Assembly: GCA_016286035.1 (NCBI GenBank)
Contig: JAEERY010000028.1
Span: 1-64,000, forward strand
Length of the DNA: 64,000 nucleotides
Reading direction: 5' to 3'
Origin: Lachnospiraceae bacterium
GTDB lineage: Bacteria > Bacillota > Clostridia > Lachnospirales > Lachnospiraceae
Part shown: positions 17,035 to 27,963 of the stretch, one piece after another
How positions within the stretch are numbered: the stretch's first letter is position 1
Layout: every line of letters begins with the position of its first letter
The notes under the pieces: generated by a model
Databases searched by the model: none
What the model was told of the DNA's origin: nothing
The model's input: the letters and a program-made list of their open reading frames with translations, nothing else
Position numbers and translations under genes: made by a program

Positions 17035-20000
17035 ATGGCTCTTTTTGCTATATTGTGGGTATTGAGTCCTCTGGCGCTCATACCTTTACTGATATCTTTT
17101 ATCATAAAGAACAATAACAAAGACAAAAGGATAGGCGAACTGGAGTCTCAGCTTCGCCAGGCGCGTAGCACTCCTCTAAAGAAAGTCGAACCCGTGGTAC
17201 GACAGACTGCTGTTGAGGAAGAACCTGCGATCGATAAGCCTGTTGAGACTGTTGCAGCCGGCGAACCGGATATGAATGTATCCGTTGCAGAGAAGCTTAA
17301 GCAGCAGATGGCTGATGTTTCAGTTCCTGAAACAAAAACAGATATTGCCAGTATCGAACCGATCGTTAATAAGCAGATCGAATACGGATATGAATCAACT
17401 AACGATACTGCGCCCGTTTATATTGATGTGCCTAAAAAGGACAAAGAGAAATCCGGCATATATATGTTTGGCATCGGTGTACTGCTTGTTCTTATCGCCG
17501 GTACCATATTTGCGACGACCACATGGAAGAGCCTCGGACCTTTCGGCAAGATAGTTGTTTTGCTATCAACGGTTGCGATCTTCTATGCGAGTGCATGGAT
17601 CGCTGAGAATAAGCTTAAGTTAAGAGAGACTAGTATCGCTTTCTTTACACTCGGAAGCGGTGCCTTGGCATTTATAAACCTTGCGGCTGCATATTTCGGA
17701 TGGTTCGGTGACAGATATATCGGACTTGAGGAAGGCGCTCTGTTTGTCGCGGCCAACACATGTATTATCCTGACGGTTTGTCTGGCGGCGGGATGCCTTT
17801 TGTATATGAACAAACATATGTCATGGATCAGTTACTGCTTCAGCTTTCTGGCTGTAATACTGTATTCGTGTCATTTTGCGGATGATGCGCTTATCAGGAT
17901 ATCGCTGACAGGACTTTATCTTATCATCTCTCTTGTTTTCGTATGCCTTCACAGACGTACTCTTGGCGATGATGAGCTTCCTGGCAGGCTTGAGATCGTA
18001 AACGGATTCTTCATATCCGCTTTTTCATATATATATATTCTTGTTTCGTGGATGGTGGCAACGTTTGGCTATGAGAATGCTGACAGATGGAACACATCTG
18101 ATGTAGCAGGGCTGTATCTCATGGCAGCAGTATCGGTTGTTCTGGCGATATTACTCATCTTTATGAGACATGTATCAAAATGGGAGTACTCACCGATCAT
18201 CGGCATAGCTGCGCTTTTATCTGTTGACGGCCTCTTTATGGCGGACAGACTTCTTCCTTATGTGACTATAAGGATCTGCCTTGCGTGGGTGATAATCCTT
18301 GCGCTTTACGGCTACATGGTATTTACCAAAAAGCATGAGAAGTTCAGGCTCATTACGCTTATCTATGTTCAGGTACTGGCCTTATGGGCACTTATCAGCA
18401 GCAATGATATAGACGGGAAAGTATGCCTGTGGTTTATGATCGCGATAACTCTGATAGGTGTAGCTCAGTATTACATACACGGAAAAGAAAAGAAGAACCG
18501 TACGGCGTTTGTATCGGGGATTGTGTTCTATCTTGGAATGATGGGGACCGTAAATCAGATATTCCCGATACTTACGATCGGAAAAAGAGATCACAACACC
18601 CTGATGGCTGTCATACTGCTTGAAGTTATCGTGGCCATCACTGTGATAACAGCCAGATTTATACATAAGGATCTCATAATAAAAGATGAGGAAAGAACAA
18701 ATATAGACTGGTGTTCAATGATCGCTGTGATACCATCACTTGCAGCACTTGTTGACATGACATATAACAACAATAAGATCGGATTTATCACACAGCTTTT
18801 GTTCGTTATGTATCTTTTAAGCTTTAAGGGCAGGATAAAACCTGTCGTTGAAAAAGTGATATTTACGTTCGCAGCCGTTGTGTTCTCACTGATAATAGGA
18901 CTTCAGCCGTTTATTGAGATCCCGGATATGTTCATTTCGGAGTGGGTAATCCTTATCGTTATTATAGGAACCTCGCTTTTAAATCTGATACACAGAGAAA
19001 ACAAAAAGGCTACGAGGATACTCTGGACGGTTTCACTTGGTGTTTCGATCTTTATCCAGCTGTTTGAGATAAACAGCATGGCTTACGACGAGTCTGTAGC
19101 TATCCTGTATTACAAGATAGCGATATACCTTGCAGGCATATTTACGATGTTTGCCGTTTCATATGTCAGAAAGAATAACTACATGCTGATAGAGACGGGC
19201 TTCGGACTGATGATGTTCAGCCTGCTTGCCGCAAATCTGGATATCCTGTTCATATATATCCTTGCGGCTGTCATAGGCCTTGCATATATGCTGTATCTGC
19301 ACTATGTAAGACTTTCGGTTTGGGCATGGATGCCAGTCGTTCAGATATATATATTAATGTATGAGTACGATCCGCCAAGATGGGCATGGATAATCGCATA
19401 TGCTGTATCCATTGCTGCAGGATTCATACTTCACAGGATCTATGACGGGTTTATGGAGGATGAGGTGCATAAGATAAGATATGGCAGGACTCTTATGGAT
19501 GACTGGATAAACGTATCTGCGATCCTTCCCGTTTTACATGTCATAAACTCGAAGGATAATTCATATCGCTGTATCGGATTCATAATGCTTTCTATCTTTG
19601 TGCTCAGCTTCTTTAAACGCTATGACAGCGACGGTGAGTCAAAGTTAAACAGACGACTCCTTACGGCTTCATCGATCATCATGCTCATAGCATGGCTGTC
19701 ACAGCCGTGGATCGAGATATCTTCCGAGTGGAAGACGGAGTGGTGGATAGTAGGCATAATGGCAACTGCCGTATTTAACATGCTTGCAGTTTACAAGGCA
19801 GGTACCGATGACAGAGCCGGATGGGTCACATTCTTTATTGCTACAGGATGTCTTTTGTGGCAGCTGATCGATGCCGTTGTGGGATATGATGCGGTTGATT
19901 CCGTTGAACTCGGTATAGTCCTTGCGATAGTTATAGCATGGTCATTCATGAAGAAGAGAAAACAGTGGTTTGGAATGTCGAGCGTATTTCTTATCCTGCT

Positions 20001-20175
20001 TTTGATAAGCTGTACGAGGATTTTGTGGATGAGCATAGCATGGTGGGTATATCTTCTTTTGGCAGGTGCGGTGCTTATCGGTATCGCTGCGAAGAACGAG
20101 TACAACAAACACCATAAAAACGGTGATGATCAGAAGGTATCCTTTACGGAACGCTTTGATGAGTGGACCTATTGA
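17035..20175 (+). CDS. Large multi-pass membrane protein (DUF2157-like N-terminal region)
   Basis: 1046 residues. A first membrane segment (about 2-24) is followed by a short coiled stretch (DKRIGELESQLRQ) and a Pro/Glu/Val-rich cytoplasmic linker to about residue 140. Then come some 25 or more membrane segments to near the C-terminus, which is short and charged. The start of the membrane block (GIGVLLVLIAGTIFATTTWK) resembles DUF2157-type proteins. Such very large Firmicute proteins have no known function. It is monocistronic by appearance, since argS downstream has its own promoter. Confidence 0.8.
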   Translation: MALFAILWVLSPLALIPLLISFIIKNNNKDKRIGELESQLRQARSTPLKKVEPVVRQTAVEEEPAIDKPVETVAAGEPDMNVSVAEKLKQQMADVSVPETKTDIASIEPIVNKQIEYGYESTNDTAPVYIDVPKKDKEKSGIYMFGIGVLLVLIAGTIFATTTWKSLGPFGKIVVLLSTVAIFYASAWIAENKLKLRETSIAFFTLGSGALAFINLAAAYFGWFGDRYIGLEEGALFVAANTCIILTVCLAAGCLLYMNKHMSWISYCFSFLAVILYSCHFADDALIRISLTGLYLIISLVFVCLHRRTLGDDELPGRLEIVNGFFISAFSYIYILVSWMVATFGYENADRWNTSDVAGLYLMAAVSVVLAILLIFMRHVSKWEYSPIIGIAALLSVDGLFMADRLLPYVTIRICLAWVIILALYGYMVFTKKHEKFRLITLIYVQVLALWALISSNDIDGKVCLWFMIAITLIGVAQYYIHGKEKKNRTAFVSGIVFYLGMMGTVNQIFPILTIGKRDHNTLMAVILLEVIVAITVITARFIHKDLIIKDEERTNIDWCSMIAVIPSLAALVDMTYNNNKIGFITQLLFVMYLLSFKGRIKPVVEKVIFTFAAVVFSLIIGLQPFIEIPDMFISEWVILIVIIGTSLLNLIHRENKKATRILWTVSLGVSIFIQLFEINSMAYDESVAILYYKIAIYLAGIFTMFAVSYVRKNNYMLIETGFGLMMFSLLAANLDILFIYILAAVIGLAYMLYLHYVRLSVWAWMPVVQIYILMYEYDPPRWAWIIAYAVSIAAGFILHRIYDGFMEDEVHKIRYGRTLMDDWINVSAILPVLHVINSKDNSYRCIGFIMLSIFVLSFFKRYDSDGESKLNRRLLTASSIIMLIAWLSQPWIEISSEWKTEWWIVGIMATAVFNMLAVYKAGTDDRAGWVTFFIATGCLLWQLIDAVVGYDAVDSVELGIVLAIVIAWSFMKKRKQWFGMSSVFLILLLISCTRILWMSIAWWVYLLLAGAVLIGIAAKNEYNKHHKNGDDQKVSFTERFDEWTY

Positions 20176-20180
20176 TGTAT

Positions 20181-20209
20181 TTGTAATTAGGAGCAAAAGA
20201 ATATATAAT
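20181..20209 (+). promoter_or_regulatory. Sigma-A-type promoter for argS
   Basis: -35 TTGTAA (20181-20186), 17-bp spacer, -10 TATAAT (20204-20209). The leader of about 50 bases contains a six-bp stem (TTGCGC / GCGCAA, 20221-20238). The leader is too short for a T-box riboswitch. Confidence 0.8.
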
Positions 20210-20266
20210 ATATCGGAGGTTTGCGCCAAAACGCGCAATTTACTATGATGACAAAGGAAAGATGTT

Positions 20267-22039
20267 ATGAAGAAATTACTTGATCTTATAAGTGAAGAAC
20301 TGGCAAAAGCATTTGAGGCAGCAGGCTATGATGCTTCTTTGGGCAAAGCGACCTGGTCCAACAGACCGGATCTGTGCGAGATACAGTGCAACGGAGCCAT
20401 GGCAGGTGCAAAGCTTTATAAAAAGGCACCCATAATGATAGCCAACGATGTGGCTTCAAAGCTTGGCGACAGCAATACCGTGACCGATGTTGAGGCTGTT
20501 GCACCCGGATTCTTAAATATGAACATATCCGAAAGCTTCCTTACCGGATATGTTGAAAAGATGGGAGAGGCCGATAAGTTCGGTTTTGAGAGCGTAAAGA
20601 GTGATAAGATAATCATAGACTACGGCGGACCCAATGTTGCAAAGCCGCTCCATGTAGGACATTTAAGGAGTGCTGTCATAGGACAGTGTATAAAGAATCT
20701 CTGTACATACGTCGGAAATGATGTCACGGGTGATATACATCTTGGAGACTGGGGTCTTCAGATGGGCCTGATAATGACGGAACTCAGACACAGAAAACCT
20801 GAGCTTCCTTATTTTAATGAGAGCTTTACGGGAGAGTACCCGAAAGAATCACCCTTTACTCTTGCAGAACTTGAAGAGATCTATCCGGCTGCGTCAGCAA
20901 AGTCAAAGGCTGATGAGAAGTATAAGGAAGAAGCGATGAATGACACGTTCATGCTTCAGAAAGGTGAAAAGGGAAGGGTTGCCATATGGAAACACATAAT
21001 GGCACTTTCGATACCTGACCTTAAGAAAAACTATGAGAATCTCAATGTATCGTTTGAACTCTGGAAGGGTGAATCCGATACGGGTGAGATCATAAATGAT
21101 ATGGTCGAGGGCATAAAGGCAGGTGGCTTTGCTTATGAAAGCGAAGGTGCTCTGGTAGTTGATGTCAAGGAAGAGAGCGATACAAAGGAGATACCTCCCT
21201 GTATGCTGCTTAAATCCGACGGTGCCGCACTTTATACGACAACGGATCTTGCCACACTCGATTTAAGACGCAAACTCTATGATCCAGACAGGGTCATATA
21301 TGTAGTTGACAAGAGACAGGAGATGCATTTCACACAGGTATTCAGATGTGCGAAAAAGACAGGAATAGTACGTGAGGATACAAAGCTTGATTTCCTTGGA
21401 TTCGGTACCATGAACGGCAAGGACGGAAAGCCGTTTAAAACACGTGAAGGCGGTGTTATGCGTCTTGAGATCCTTTTGAATGATATCAATGAGGAGATGT
21501 ATAAGAAGATAACCGACAATCGCGAGGTTGATGAGAAAGAGGCAAGGGATACGGCAAAGATCGTTGCACTTGCAGCCGTAAAGTACGGTGATCTTTCAAA
21601 TCAGGCAACAAAGGATTACATCTTTGATGTGGACAAGTTCACATCATTTGAGGGAAATACCGGTCCGTATATCCTCTATACTATAGTACGTATCAAATCG
21701 ATACTTGCAAAGTATATTTCACTCGGTAAAAATGCCGATGATGCAAAACTGTACTTTGATGAGCAGGGATGTTCAAAACAGCAAAAGAACTTAATGATCG
21801 GTCTTACAAGATTCTGTGCTGCGATCGAATCGGCATATGATGAACTCGCACCTAATAAGATATGTGCATATATATATGATCTGGCTAACAGTTTTAACAG
21901 CTTCTATCATGAGACAAAGATAATGACGGAAGAAGATGCAAAAAAACAGGAAGGTTATATCGCTCTTCTTGTTATCGTTAAGCGTGTATTGGAAGACTGT
22001 ATATCAATTCTTGGATTTAGTGCACCTGAAAAGATGTAA
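20267..22039 (+). CDS. argS: Arginyl-tRNA synthetase
   Basis: 590 residues, a complete class I aminoacyl-tRNA synthetase charging tRNA-Arg. The N-terminal Arg_tRNA_synt_N domain is followed by the HIGH motif as HVGH (GPNVAKPLHVGHLRSAVIG) and, in place of KMSKS, the FGTMNGKDGKPFKTREGG segment characteristic of ArgRS. The C-terminal DALR anticodon-binding domain occupies about the last 120 residues (NTGPYILYTIVRIKSI onward). AAAGGAAAG precedes the ATG. A promoter lies at 20181-20209. Confidence 0.97.
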   Translation: MKKLLDLISEELAKAFEAAGYDASLGKATWSNRPDLCEIQCNGAMAGAKLYKKAPIMIANDVASKLGDSNTVTDVEAVAPGFLNMNISESFLTGYVEKMGEADKFGFESVKSDKIIIDYGGPNVAKPLHVGHLRSAVIGQCIKNLCTYVGNDVTGDIHLGDWGLQMGLIMTELRHRKPELPYFNESFTGEYPKESPFTLAELEEIYPAASAKSKADEKYKEEAMNDTFMLQKGEKGRVAIWKHIMALSIPDLKKNYENLNVSFELWKGESDTGEIINDMVEGIKAGGFAYESEGALVVDVKEESDTKEIPPCMLLKSDGAALYTTTDLATLDLRRKLYDPDRVIYVVDKRQEMHFTQVFRCAKKTGIVREDTKLDFLGFGTMNGKDGKPFKTREGGVMRLEILLNDINEEMYKKITDNREVDEKEARDTAKIVALAAVKYGDLSNQATKDYIFDVDKFTSFEGNTGPYILYTIVRIKSILAKYISLGKNADDAKLYFDEQGCSKQQKNLMIGLTRFCAAIESAYDELAPNKICAYIYDLANSFNSFYHETKIMTEEDAKKQEGYIALLVIVKRVLEDCISILGFSAPEKM

Positions 22040-22066
22040 CCAGTCGGGAGATGAAGGAGGAATATT

Positions 22067-23065
22067 GTGTTTTTTAAATGCAGAAACTGCGGAGGAAATA
22101 TAGTATATAATCCGGATAAGAAGGCTATGTGCTGCCCTCACTGCGAATCACTGGATTCGGAAGAGAAGGTTGATTCACCTGCTTTGACGGAGACCTTAAA
22201 GGTGACCTGTGCCAGCTGTGGCGCACCTGTTGACATCAAGGAGCATACTTCTGCTACCAGATGTCCAAATTGCGGTAACTATTTTGTGATAGATGAGAGA
22301 GTCACCGGGAATTTCAAGCCGCATCTTATAATTCCGTTTAAGCTCGGAAAGGATACGGCAAAGGAACTTTTGAGAAAAGAGTTTGACAAAAGACCTTTCA
22401 CGCCTCAGGGCTTTATGACAAATGCCAGCCTTGACAAGATGGAAGGAAACTATGTGCCGTTTTTCATGTATGATTATCATTCTGATATGAGTTACCAGGC
22501 GGTGGGTACAAAGGTAAGACACTGGTCGGACAGCTCCTATGAATATACTGAGACATCCTATTATGATGTAACCAGAGATATGAATGCGGATTTTGACAGG
22601 GTGCCTGTAGATGCATCTATCGAGATGGATGACGGCCTTATGGATCTTATAGAGCCCTATAATTATTCGGAGCTTGAAGAACATCAGGATAAGTATCTGT
22701 CGGGATTCCTTTCTGAGAAGTACAACATGGGAGAGAAAGAGCTCACTCCCAGAGCCGAACAGAAGGTATTAAAGGATTCTCAGGATATGCTGCATGCATC
22801 GGTATCGGGATATGCAACTTTAACAGAAGTAACTGAGACGATAACCCCTACAAAGAAAGCCGTGGATTATGCACTGCTCCCTGTATGGGAATACATATAC
22901 GGCTATCAGGGCAAGCAATATAAATATCATGTAAACGGTCAGACAGGAAAGGTTTTGGGTGAGACACCTGTGGCAAAAGGCAAAGTCATTGCCTATGGAT
23001 GCACGGTGTTTGGCATCATGGCTGTATTCGGTTTCCTGATCAGAGCGATACTTTTGGTAATGTAG
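22067..23065 (+). CDS. Zinc-ribbon protein with C-terminal membrane anchor
   Basis: 332 residues. Two zinc ribbons at the N-terminus: CRNCG...CCPHC (about residues 4-27) and CASCG...CPNC (about 47-70). A soluble domain follows, with a Tyr-rich stretch around residue 140-170, and one C-terminal membrane segment (about 306-331). Similar proteins are annotated as TFIIB-type zinc-ribbon proteins in Lachnospiraceae. The start is GTG at 22067 with AAGGAGG six bases upstream. It pairs with the TPM-domain protein nine bases downstream. Confidence 0.85.
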   Translation: MFFKCRNCGGNIVYNPDKKAMCCPHCESLDSEEKVDSPALTETLKVTCASCGAPVDIKEHTSATRCPNCGNYFVIDERVTGNFKPHLIIPFKLGKDTAKELLRKEFDKRPFTPQGFMTNASLDKMEGNYVPFFMYDYHSDMSYQAVGTKVRHWSDSSYEYTETSYYDVTRDMNADFDRVPVDASIEMDDGLMDLIEPYNYSELEEHQDKYLSGFLSEKYNMGEKELTPRAEQKVLKDSQDMLHASVSGYATLTEVTETITPTKKAVDYALLPVWEYIYGYQGKQYKYHVNGQTGKVLGETPVAKGKVIAYGCTVFGIMAVFGFLIRAILLVM

Positions 23066-23074
23066 GAGGGTAAG

Positions 23075-23923
23075 ATGCAAAAGTTTTTTAAATATTTTAA
23101 AGTACCCTTCATATTACTGGCGATACTTGCTGTAGTTACAATAGGTATCAGGATAGCCCGTTCGGGGAAGGCAGATACAATAGAGAGAAACAATACAGAG
23201 ACCGATCTTACGCAGAATGTTTATAACTATGCACAAAACCTTGAGCCTGAACATGTGGCGGCTCTGGAAGCTCTGATCGAGAGTACCGAAGAAGAGATCG
23301 GATGCGATATAGCTGTGATCACATTAGATCAGAGTCTTGAACTTTCATACACTTCCGAACCCAGATACTGGGTAAGGGATTATGCCGCGGATTTTGCTGC
23401 TGAGCATAAAATGGGATATGACAGACCAAACGGCAACATTGTCATATTCATTGATAATGTGTACAGAGAACCCAGGACCGGAAAGGTTTATTCATGGCTT
23501 TGGACAAACGGACTTGCTGAAATGAAGATCACTACGGAAGAATCCGAAGAGATCATGGATGTGGCATTGATGGATCTTACCGATTATTCCGATTCATCGG
23601 ATTATTACAGTGCATATTCAAAGGTTATCGAGCTTCTGCCTGCAAATATGAGAAGCGGGGCTCAGTCAGCGCTAAGATTTTTCAGACCGTTATATATCTT
23701 TATATTCTCGCTTATCGTAGCTCTTTTGTATGTACTTATAAACTGGACGACAAAAGCAGGTGTGAGAACGACTTCCAGCACAACATATGTTGAAAACGGA
23801 AGACCTAATATGACACACAAGGGAGATGTTTTCCTAAGGAAGACGGTTACCAAGACAAAGATTCAGACAAGCAGCTCGAGCGGCGGCGGTGGCGGTGGCC
23901 ATGGCGGCGGACACAGCCGTTAA
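23075..23923 (+). CDS. TPM-domain membrane protein
   Basis: 282 residues: a first membrane segment (about 8-26), a TPM domain (about 60-190; GCDIAVITLDQSL, GNIVIFIDN), a second membrane segment (about 205-226), and a tail of Ser followed by GGGGGGHGGGH. The domain layout matches YgcG/TPM proteins linked to membrane stress or repair (family knowledge), with the Gly/His tail typical of them. Close coupling to the zinc-ribbon anchored protein suggests a shared envelope role. Confidence 0.85.
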   Translation: MQKFFKYFKVPFILLAILAVVTIGIRIARSGKADTIERNNTETDLTQNVYNYAQNLEPEHVAALEALIESTEEEIGCDIAVITLDQSLELSYTSEPRYWVRDYAADFAAEHKMGYDRPNGNIVIFIDNVYREPRTGKVYSWLWTNGLAEMKITTEESEEIMDVALMDLTDYSDSSDYYSAYSKVIELLPANMRSGAQSALRFFRPLYIFIFSLIVALLYVLINWTTKAGVRTTSSTTYVENGRPNMTHKGDVFLRKTVTKTKIQTSSSSGGGGGGHGGGHSR

Positions 23924-23963
23924 GATTGATGGAATGATATTTTATTGATATTTGGGTGGAATT

Positions 23964-26057
23964 ATGGAAGAGAACAAAGAGAACTTAACTGAAGAAGTCG
24001 TTGAAAATGCGACTGAAGAGACAAAAAACGAAACTGAAGCTAACGAGAATACGCCTGAAGCCGAAGTGAGCACAGATGATGCAAACAGCAGTCAGGATAA
24101 TGACCCTGATAAGACTTCAGAGCAAAACGGTGAGGAAGATACACAAACACCAGCCCCTGAAGGAGATGGGGAGGCACAAAGTACTGAAGAAGAGAGTACA
24201 ACGGAAGAGACAACAGGAGATTCGAAAGCTGATCTTGCCAAGAAGATAAAGATCGGTGTTGTTGCTGCAGGAGGCGTTTTCATTATAATCGCTGCACTTT
24301 ATGCCGCATCCCTAATGGGCGGAAAAAATACTGCGATAGATAAGGAAAATCCTGTTATTCCTGTGGCTATCCCTACCGAGGAGCCAGAAAAGGTCACATA
24401 TGCACCGATAACACCCCAGGTGGTTGAAGAGGAACCTCCTGTGGAGAGCATACTCGGTGTTGTTCAGGGAAATGCAAGATATGATGAATGTGTTTATGCA
24501 GACGGCGGAACTGTCATAGTCAGAAAAGGCGATCTTTACGGTGCCATCGATTATGAAGGCAAGGAGATAGTTCCTTTAAAATATGCCGAGATAGAAGAAT
24601 ATCCCACCAAAGAGGGAATGTTTGCTCTTTCAAATTCCAAGACCGAGAGCGTTACAAAGGAACAGGACGGTACGACTTATTCATATGAAGAAGTTACCAC
24701 AACATACACACTCTTTGACAATACCGGAAAGAAACTCTATGAGGGAAATGATGCGGTTTTAGCTTCAGGAAGTGTATATATGCTCGCAAAAGAGGATCCC
24801 CAGGACACAAGGAAGAACAGGATCGAGTATTATAAGCTTGCAAGTCCTTCAAAAGCATTCATGGTACTGTATGTAAATGATCAGTTCTCGATGAACGGAT
24901 TCAAAGACGGCATCACTTCCGTTATGGGATTCACTGCGGTACCTACGGAAGATCAGGATACAAATCCCACAAACCTTTTCTGTGGAACAATGGATGAAAA
25001 GGGCAAGGTTACATGGTTTGCAAAGGTTCCCGGGATCGATGAGTTTGATGAAGAAGTTGCCAAGTGGAAAGAGGAGAACAAGGTCGTTATAAAGAAGACC
25101 AAGAAGAATACCTCAACCAAGAAAAAAGTCAAGGAAAAGAAGTATGACGAGGACGGCAATGAGATAGAAGACGATGAGAACCTCGAAGACGACGAGAATA
25201 CTGATGAAGAGGATCAGGATATAGACGAGACCGAAGAGGAAAAGGAAAACGACGAGGAACTGACCGACACAGAACAGAAAGACGAATCCGAAGAGGACGA
25301 GAACGAGATAGATGTGAGCGCAGGTCCCGTTTATCACATGAACGAGATACTTAATGCACCAAACGGCGGATACTTTGTTTACAAGGATCTGTTGGATGTT
25401 GAGGATTCATATTCATGGTATACCGATAAGGGTGTATGGTATGCCGATCTTGATACAGCATTTATGAAGGCTGATCAGAAGAAGGGCTTTGTCCTTGGCA
25501 ATTTCAATAACGGTGCAGTTGAAGCCAAAGGATTTATATTTGACGGTGAGAAGTATTATAACCTTGGTCCCAACATGGTATTAAAGGTCGGTGACAAGGA
25601 TGTGCTGATAGATATCTCCAAGGGTCAGGGCATGACAAAGGAGACATTAACGGATAAGATCGTTCTTTCCATCCATGATGAGATCAATATCTGCGAAGCT
25701 GATTACTGGATGTACAGGGACGGAAATAAATACGGATACCTTGACCGCAAGGGAAAAGAGACAAAGGATACTTACGATGATGCGACATCCTTCGTTAACG
25801 GATATGCCCTCGTAATAAAGGAAGGTAAGGCTGTCATAATCGATGATCAGTTCAAGGAAGTCGAGGAGATAAGTGCTGCAGACGATGTTGATGTTGCGGG
25901 AGATGTATTTATCATAAGTGCAAAAGACGGCATAAGAAGATATATGCTTAAGTCAGTGCGCGAAAATCCGACAGGAACAAAGACTACCTCATCGGGAGCT
26001 GAGACCACACCGGAAGCTAAGACAACTCCTGATGCGAAGGATAAGAAAAACAAGTAA
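23964..26057 (+). CDS. Membrane-anchored WG-repeat-like protein with charged linker
   Basis: 697 residues. An acidic Glu/Thr-rich N-terminus (about 1-85) is followed by one membrane segment (about 90-112). The outside part has WG-like units ([46 protein letters not shown] near the C-terminus) typical of WG_beta_rep/KWG proteins. Between them lies a Lys-rich then very acidic stretch (25090-25320). The C-terminus is Thr/Pro-rich. ATG 23964 is preferred to the in-frame TTG at 23952; GGGTGGA lies just before it, though the spacing is short. lepA follows after 17 bases. Confidence 0.85.
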   Translation: MEENKENLTEEVVENATEETKNETEANENTPEAEVSTDDANSSQDNDPDKTSEQNGEEDTQTPAPEGDGEAQSTEEESTTEETTGDSKADLAKKIKIGVVAAGGVFIIIAALYAASLMGGKNTAIDKENPVIPVAIPTEEPEKVTYAPITPQVVEEEPPVESILGVVQGNARYDECVYADGGTVIVRKGDLYGAIDYEGKEIVPLKYAEIEEYPTKEGMFALSNSKTESVTKEQDGTTYSYEEVTTTYTLFDNTGKKLYEGNDAVLASGSVYMLAKEDPQDTRKNRIEYYKLASPSKAFMVLYVNDQFSMNGFKDGITSVMGFTAVPTEDQDTNPTNLFCGTMDEKGKVTWFAKVPGIDEFDEEVAKWKEENKVVIKKTKKNTSTKKKVKEKKYDEDGNEIEDDENLEDDENTDEEDQDIDETEEEKENDEELTDTEQKDESEEDENEIDVSAGPVYHMNEILNAPNGGYFVYKDLLDVEDSYSWYTDKGVWYADLDTAFMKADQKKGFVLGNFNNGAVEAKGFIFDGEKYYNLGPNMVLKVGDKDVLIDISKGQGMTKETLTDKIVLSIHDEINICEADYWMYRDGNKYGYLDRKGKETKDTYDDATSFVNGYALVIKEGKAVIIDDQFKEVEEISAADDVDVAGDVFIISAKDGIRRYMLKSVRENPTGTKTTSSGAETTPEAKTTPDAKDKKNK

Positions 26058-26074
26058 GACAGATAGGAAGCATT

Positions 26075-27889
26075 ATGGCTAGAGTAGATCAGTCGAAGAT
26101 ACGTAACTTTTGCATAGTTGCGCATATCGACCACGGAAAGTCCACATTGGCGGACAGGATAATAGAAAAAACCGGACTTTTGACCCAGCGTGAGATGCAG
26201 GAGCAGGTCCTTGACAACATGGATATCGAAAGAGAAAGAGGTATCACGATCAAAGCCCAGACCGTAAGAACGGTCTATAAGGCAAAGGACGGCCAGGAGT
26301 ATATTTTCAATCTTATAGATACTCCCGGACATGTTGACTTTAACTATGAGGTCAGCAGGTCGCTGGCTGCATGTGACGGAGCGATCTTAGTTGTTGATGC
26401 GGCACAGGGCATAGAGGCGCAGACTCTTGCAAATGTGTATCTTGCACTCGATCATAACCTGGATGTTTTTCCTGTTATTAACAAGATAGATCTTCCGAGT
26501 GCCGACCCGCAGAGAGTTATTGAAGAGATAGAGGATGTGATAGGTCTTGAAGCCCAGGATGCTCCTCTTATAAGTGCAAAGAACGGAACCGGTATTGAGG
26601 AGGTGCTTGAGCAGATAGTCGAAAAGATACCTGCTCCGAACGGAGATCCGGAAGCACCGCTCAAGGCACTCATATTTGATTCGCTTTATGATTCGTACCG
26701 TGGTGTCATAGTATTCTGCAGACTGGTTGACGGTCATGTTGAGAGAGGCAGCAGGATCAGGATGATGGCCACAGGTGCCGTATGCGATGTTGTTGAAGTC
26801 GGTACATTCGGTGCTGGTCAGTTCATTCCTTGTGATGAGCTTAGCGCAGGTATGGTAGGATATATAACCGCTTCGATCAAAAATGTCAAAGATACCGCTG
26901 TCGGTGATACAATAACGGACGATGAGAATCCCTGTAAAGAGGCACTTCCCGGATACAAGGAAGTCCATTCGATGGTATATTGCGGAATGTATCCCGCAGA
27001 CAGTGCAAAGTATGAGGATCTTAAGGATGCGCTTGCAAAGCTTCAGTTAAATGATGCCTCACTGCATTTTGAACCTGAAACATCCATTGCATTAGGCTTT
27101 GGTTTCAGATGCGGATTTTTGGGACTTTTGCATCTTGAGATAATACAGGAGAGACTCGAAAGAGAATATAATCTCGATCTTGTGACCACTGCTCCCGGTG
27201 TTATTTACAGGGTATATAAGACAAACGGTGAGATGATAGAACTTACAAATCCTTCAAATCTTCCCGATCCTTCTGAGATAGATTACATGGAGGAGCCCAT
27301 CGTAAATGCGGAGATCATGGTAACGACCGAATTCATAGGCGCTATCATGCAGCTGTGCCAGGAAAGACGAGGAAGACATATAAGCATGGATTACATGGAA
27401 GAGACCAGAGTTCTGCTTAAGTATGAGCTTCCGTTAAATGAGATAATCTATGACTTTTTCGATGCCTTAAAGAGCCGTTCGAGAGGATATGCATCATTTG
27501 ATTATGATCTTAAGGGCTATGAAAAGTCTGAACTGGTAAAACTTGATATACTCATCAATAAAGAAGAGGTTGATGCGCTCTCGTTTATCGTACATAAAGA
27601 CGGTGCTTACGAGCGCGGAAGAAAAATGTGCGAGAAATTAAAGGAAGAGATCCCCAGACACCTGTTTGAGATACCCATTCAGGCTGCAGTCGGCGGTAAG
27701 GTCATTGCCAGAGAGACGGTTAAAGCCTTAAGAAAGGATGTACTTGCCAAGTGTTACGGTGGTGATATCACACGTAAGAAGAAACTTCTTGAGAAGCAGA
27801 AGGAAGGAAAGAAGCGAATGCGCCAGATAGGAACTGTGGAAGTACCGCAGAAGGCCTTCATGAGCGTTTTGAAACTTGATGAGGACTAG
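26075..27889 (+). CDS. lepA: Elongation factor 4 (LepA), ribosome back-translocating GTPase
   Basis: 604 residues, standard length. G1 is [10 protein letters not shown]2 lies in GITIKAQT, G3 is DTPGH, and G4 is NKID. The domain order of GTPase, EF-G-like domains II, III and V, then a LepA-specific C-terminal domain ([23 protein letters not shown] onward, ending [20 protein letters not shown]) is complete. AGGAAG precedes the ATG. It lies directly upstream of hemW, an arrangement common in Firmicutes. Confidence 0.98.
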   Translation: MARVDQSKIRNFCIVAHIDHGKSTLADRIIEKTGLLTQREMQEQVLDNMDIERERGITIKAQTVRTVYKAKDGQEYIFNLIDTPGHVDFNYEVSRSLAACDGAILVVDAAQGIEAQTLANVYLALDHNLDVFPVINKIDLPSADPQRVIEEIEDVIGLEAQDAPLISAKNGTGIEEVLEQIVEKIPAPNGDPEAPLKALIFDSLYDSYRGVIVFCRLVDGHVERGSRIRMMATGAVCDVVEVGTFGAGQFIPCDELSAGMVGYITASIKNVKDTAVGDTITDDENPCKEALPGYKEVHSMVYCGMYPADSAKYEDLKDALAKLQLNDASLHFEPETSIALGFGFRCGFLGLLHLEIIQERLEREYNLDLVTTAPGVIYRVYKTNGEMIELTNPSNLPDPSEIDYMEEPIVNAEIMVTTEFIGAIMQLCQERRGRHISMDYMEETRVLLKYELPLNEIIYDFFDALKSRSRGYASFDYDLKGYEKSELVKLDILINKEEVDALSFIVHKDGAYERGRKMCEKLKEEIPRHLFEIPIQAAVGGKVIARETVKALRKDVLAKCYGGDITRKKKLLEKQKEGKKRMRQIGTVEVPQKAFMSVLKLDED

Positions 27890-27963
27890 TTTATCCTTTT
27901 GAATTTAAGTCAACATACAAAAGACTATTTATGACGATGTTGTCACAAAGAGGTCCATGTCAT

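Noticed and set aside
20210..20266. T-box riboswitch before argS
   Set aside because: The leader is only about 50 bases with one six-bp stem, too short for a T-box and without its conserved bulge sequence.
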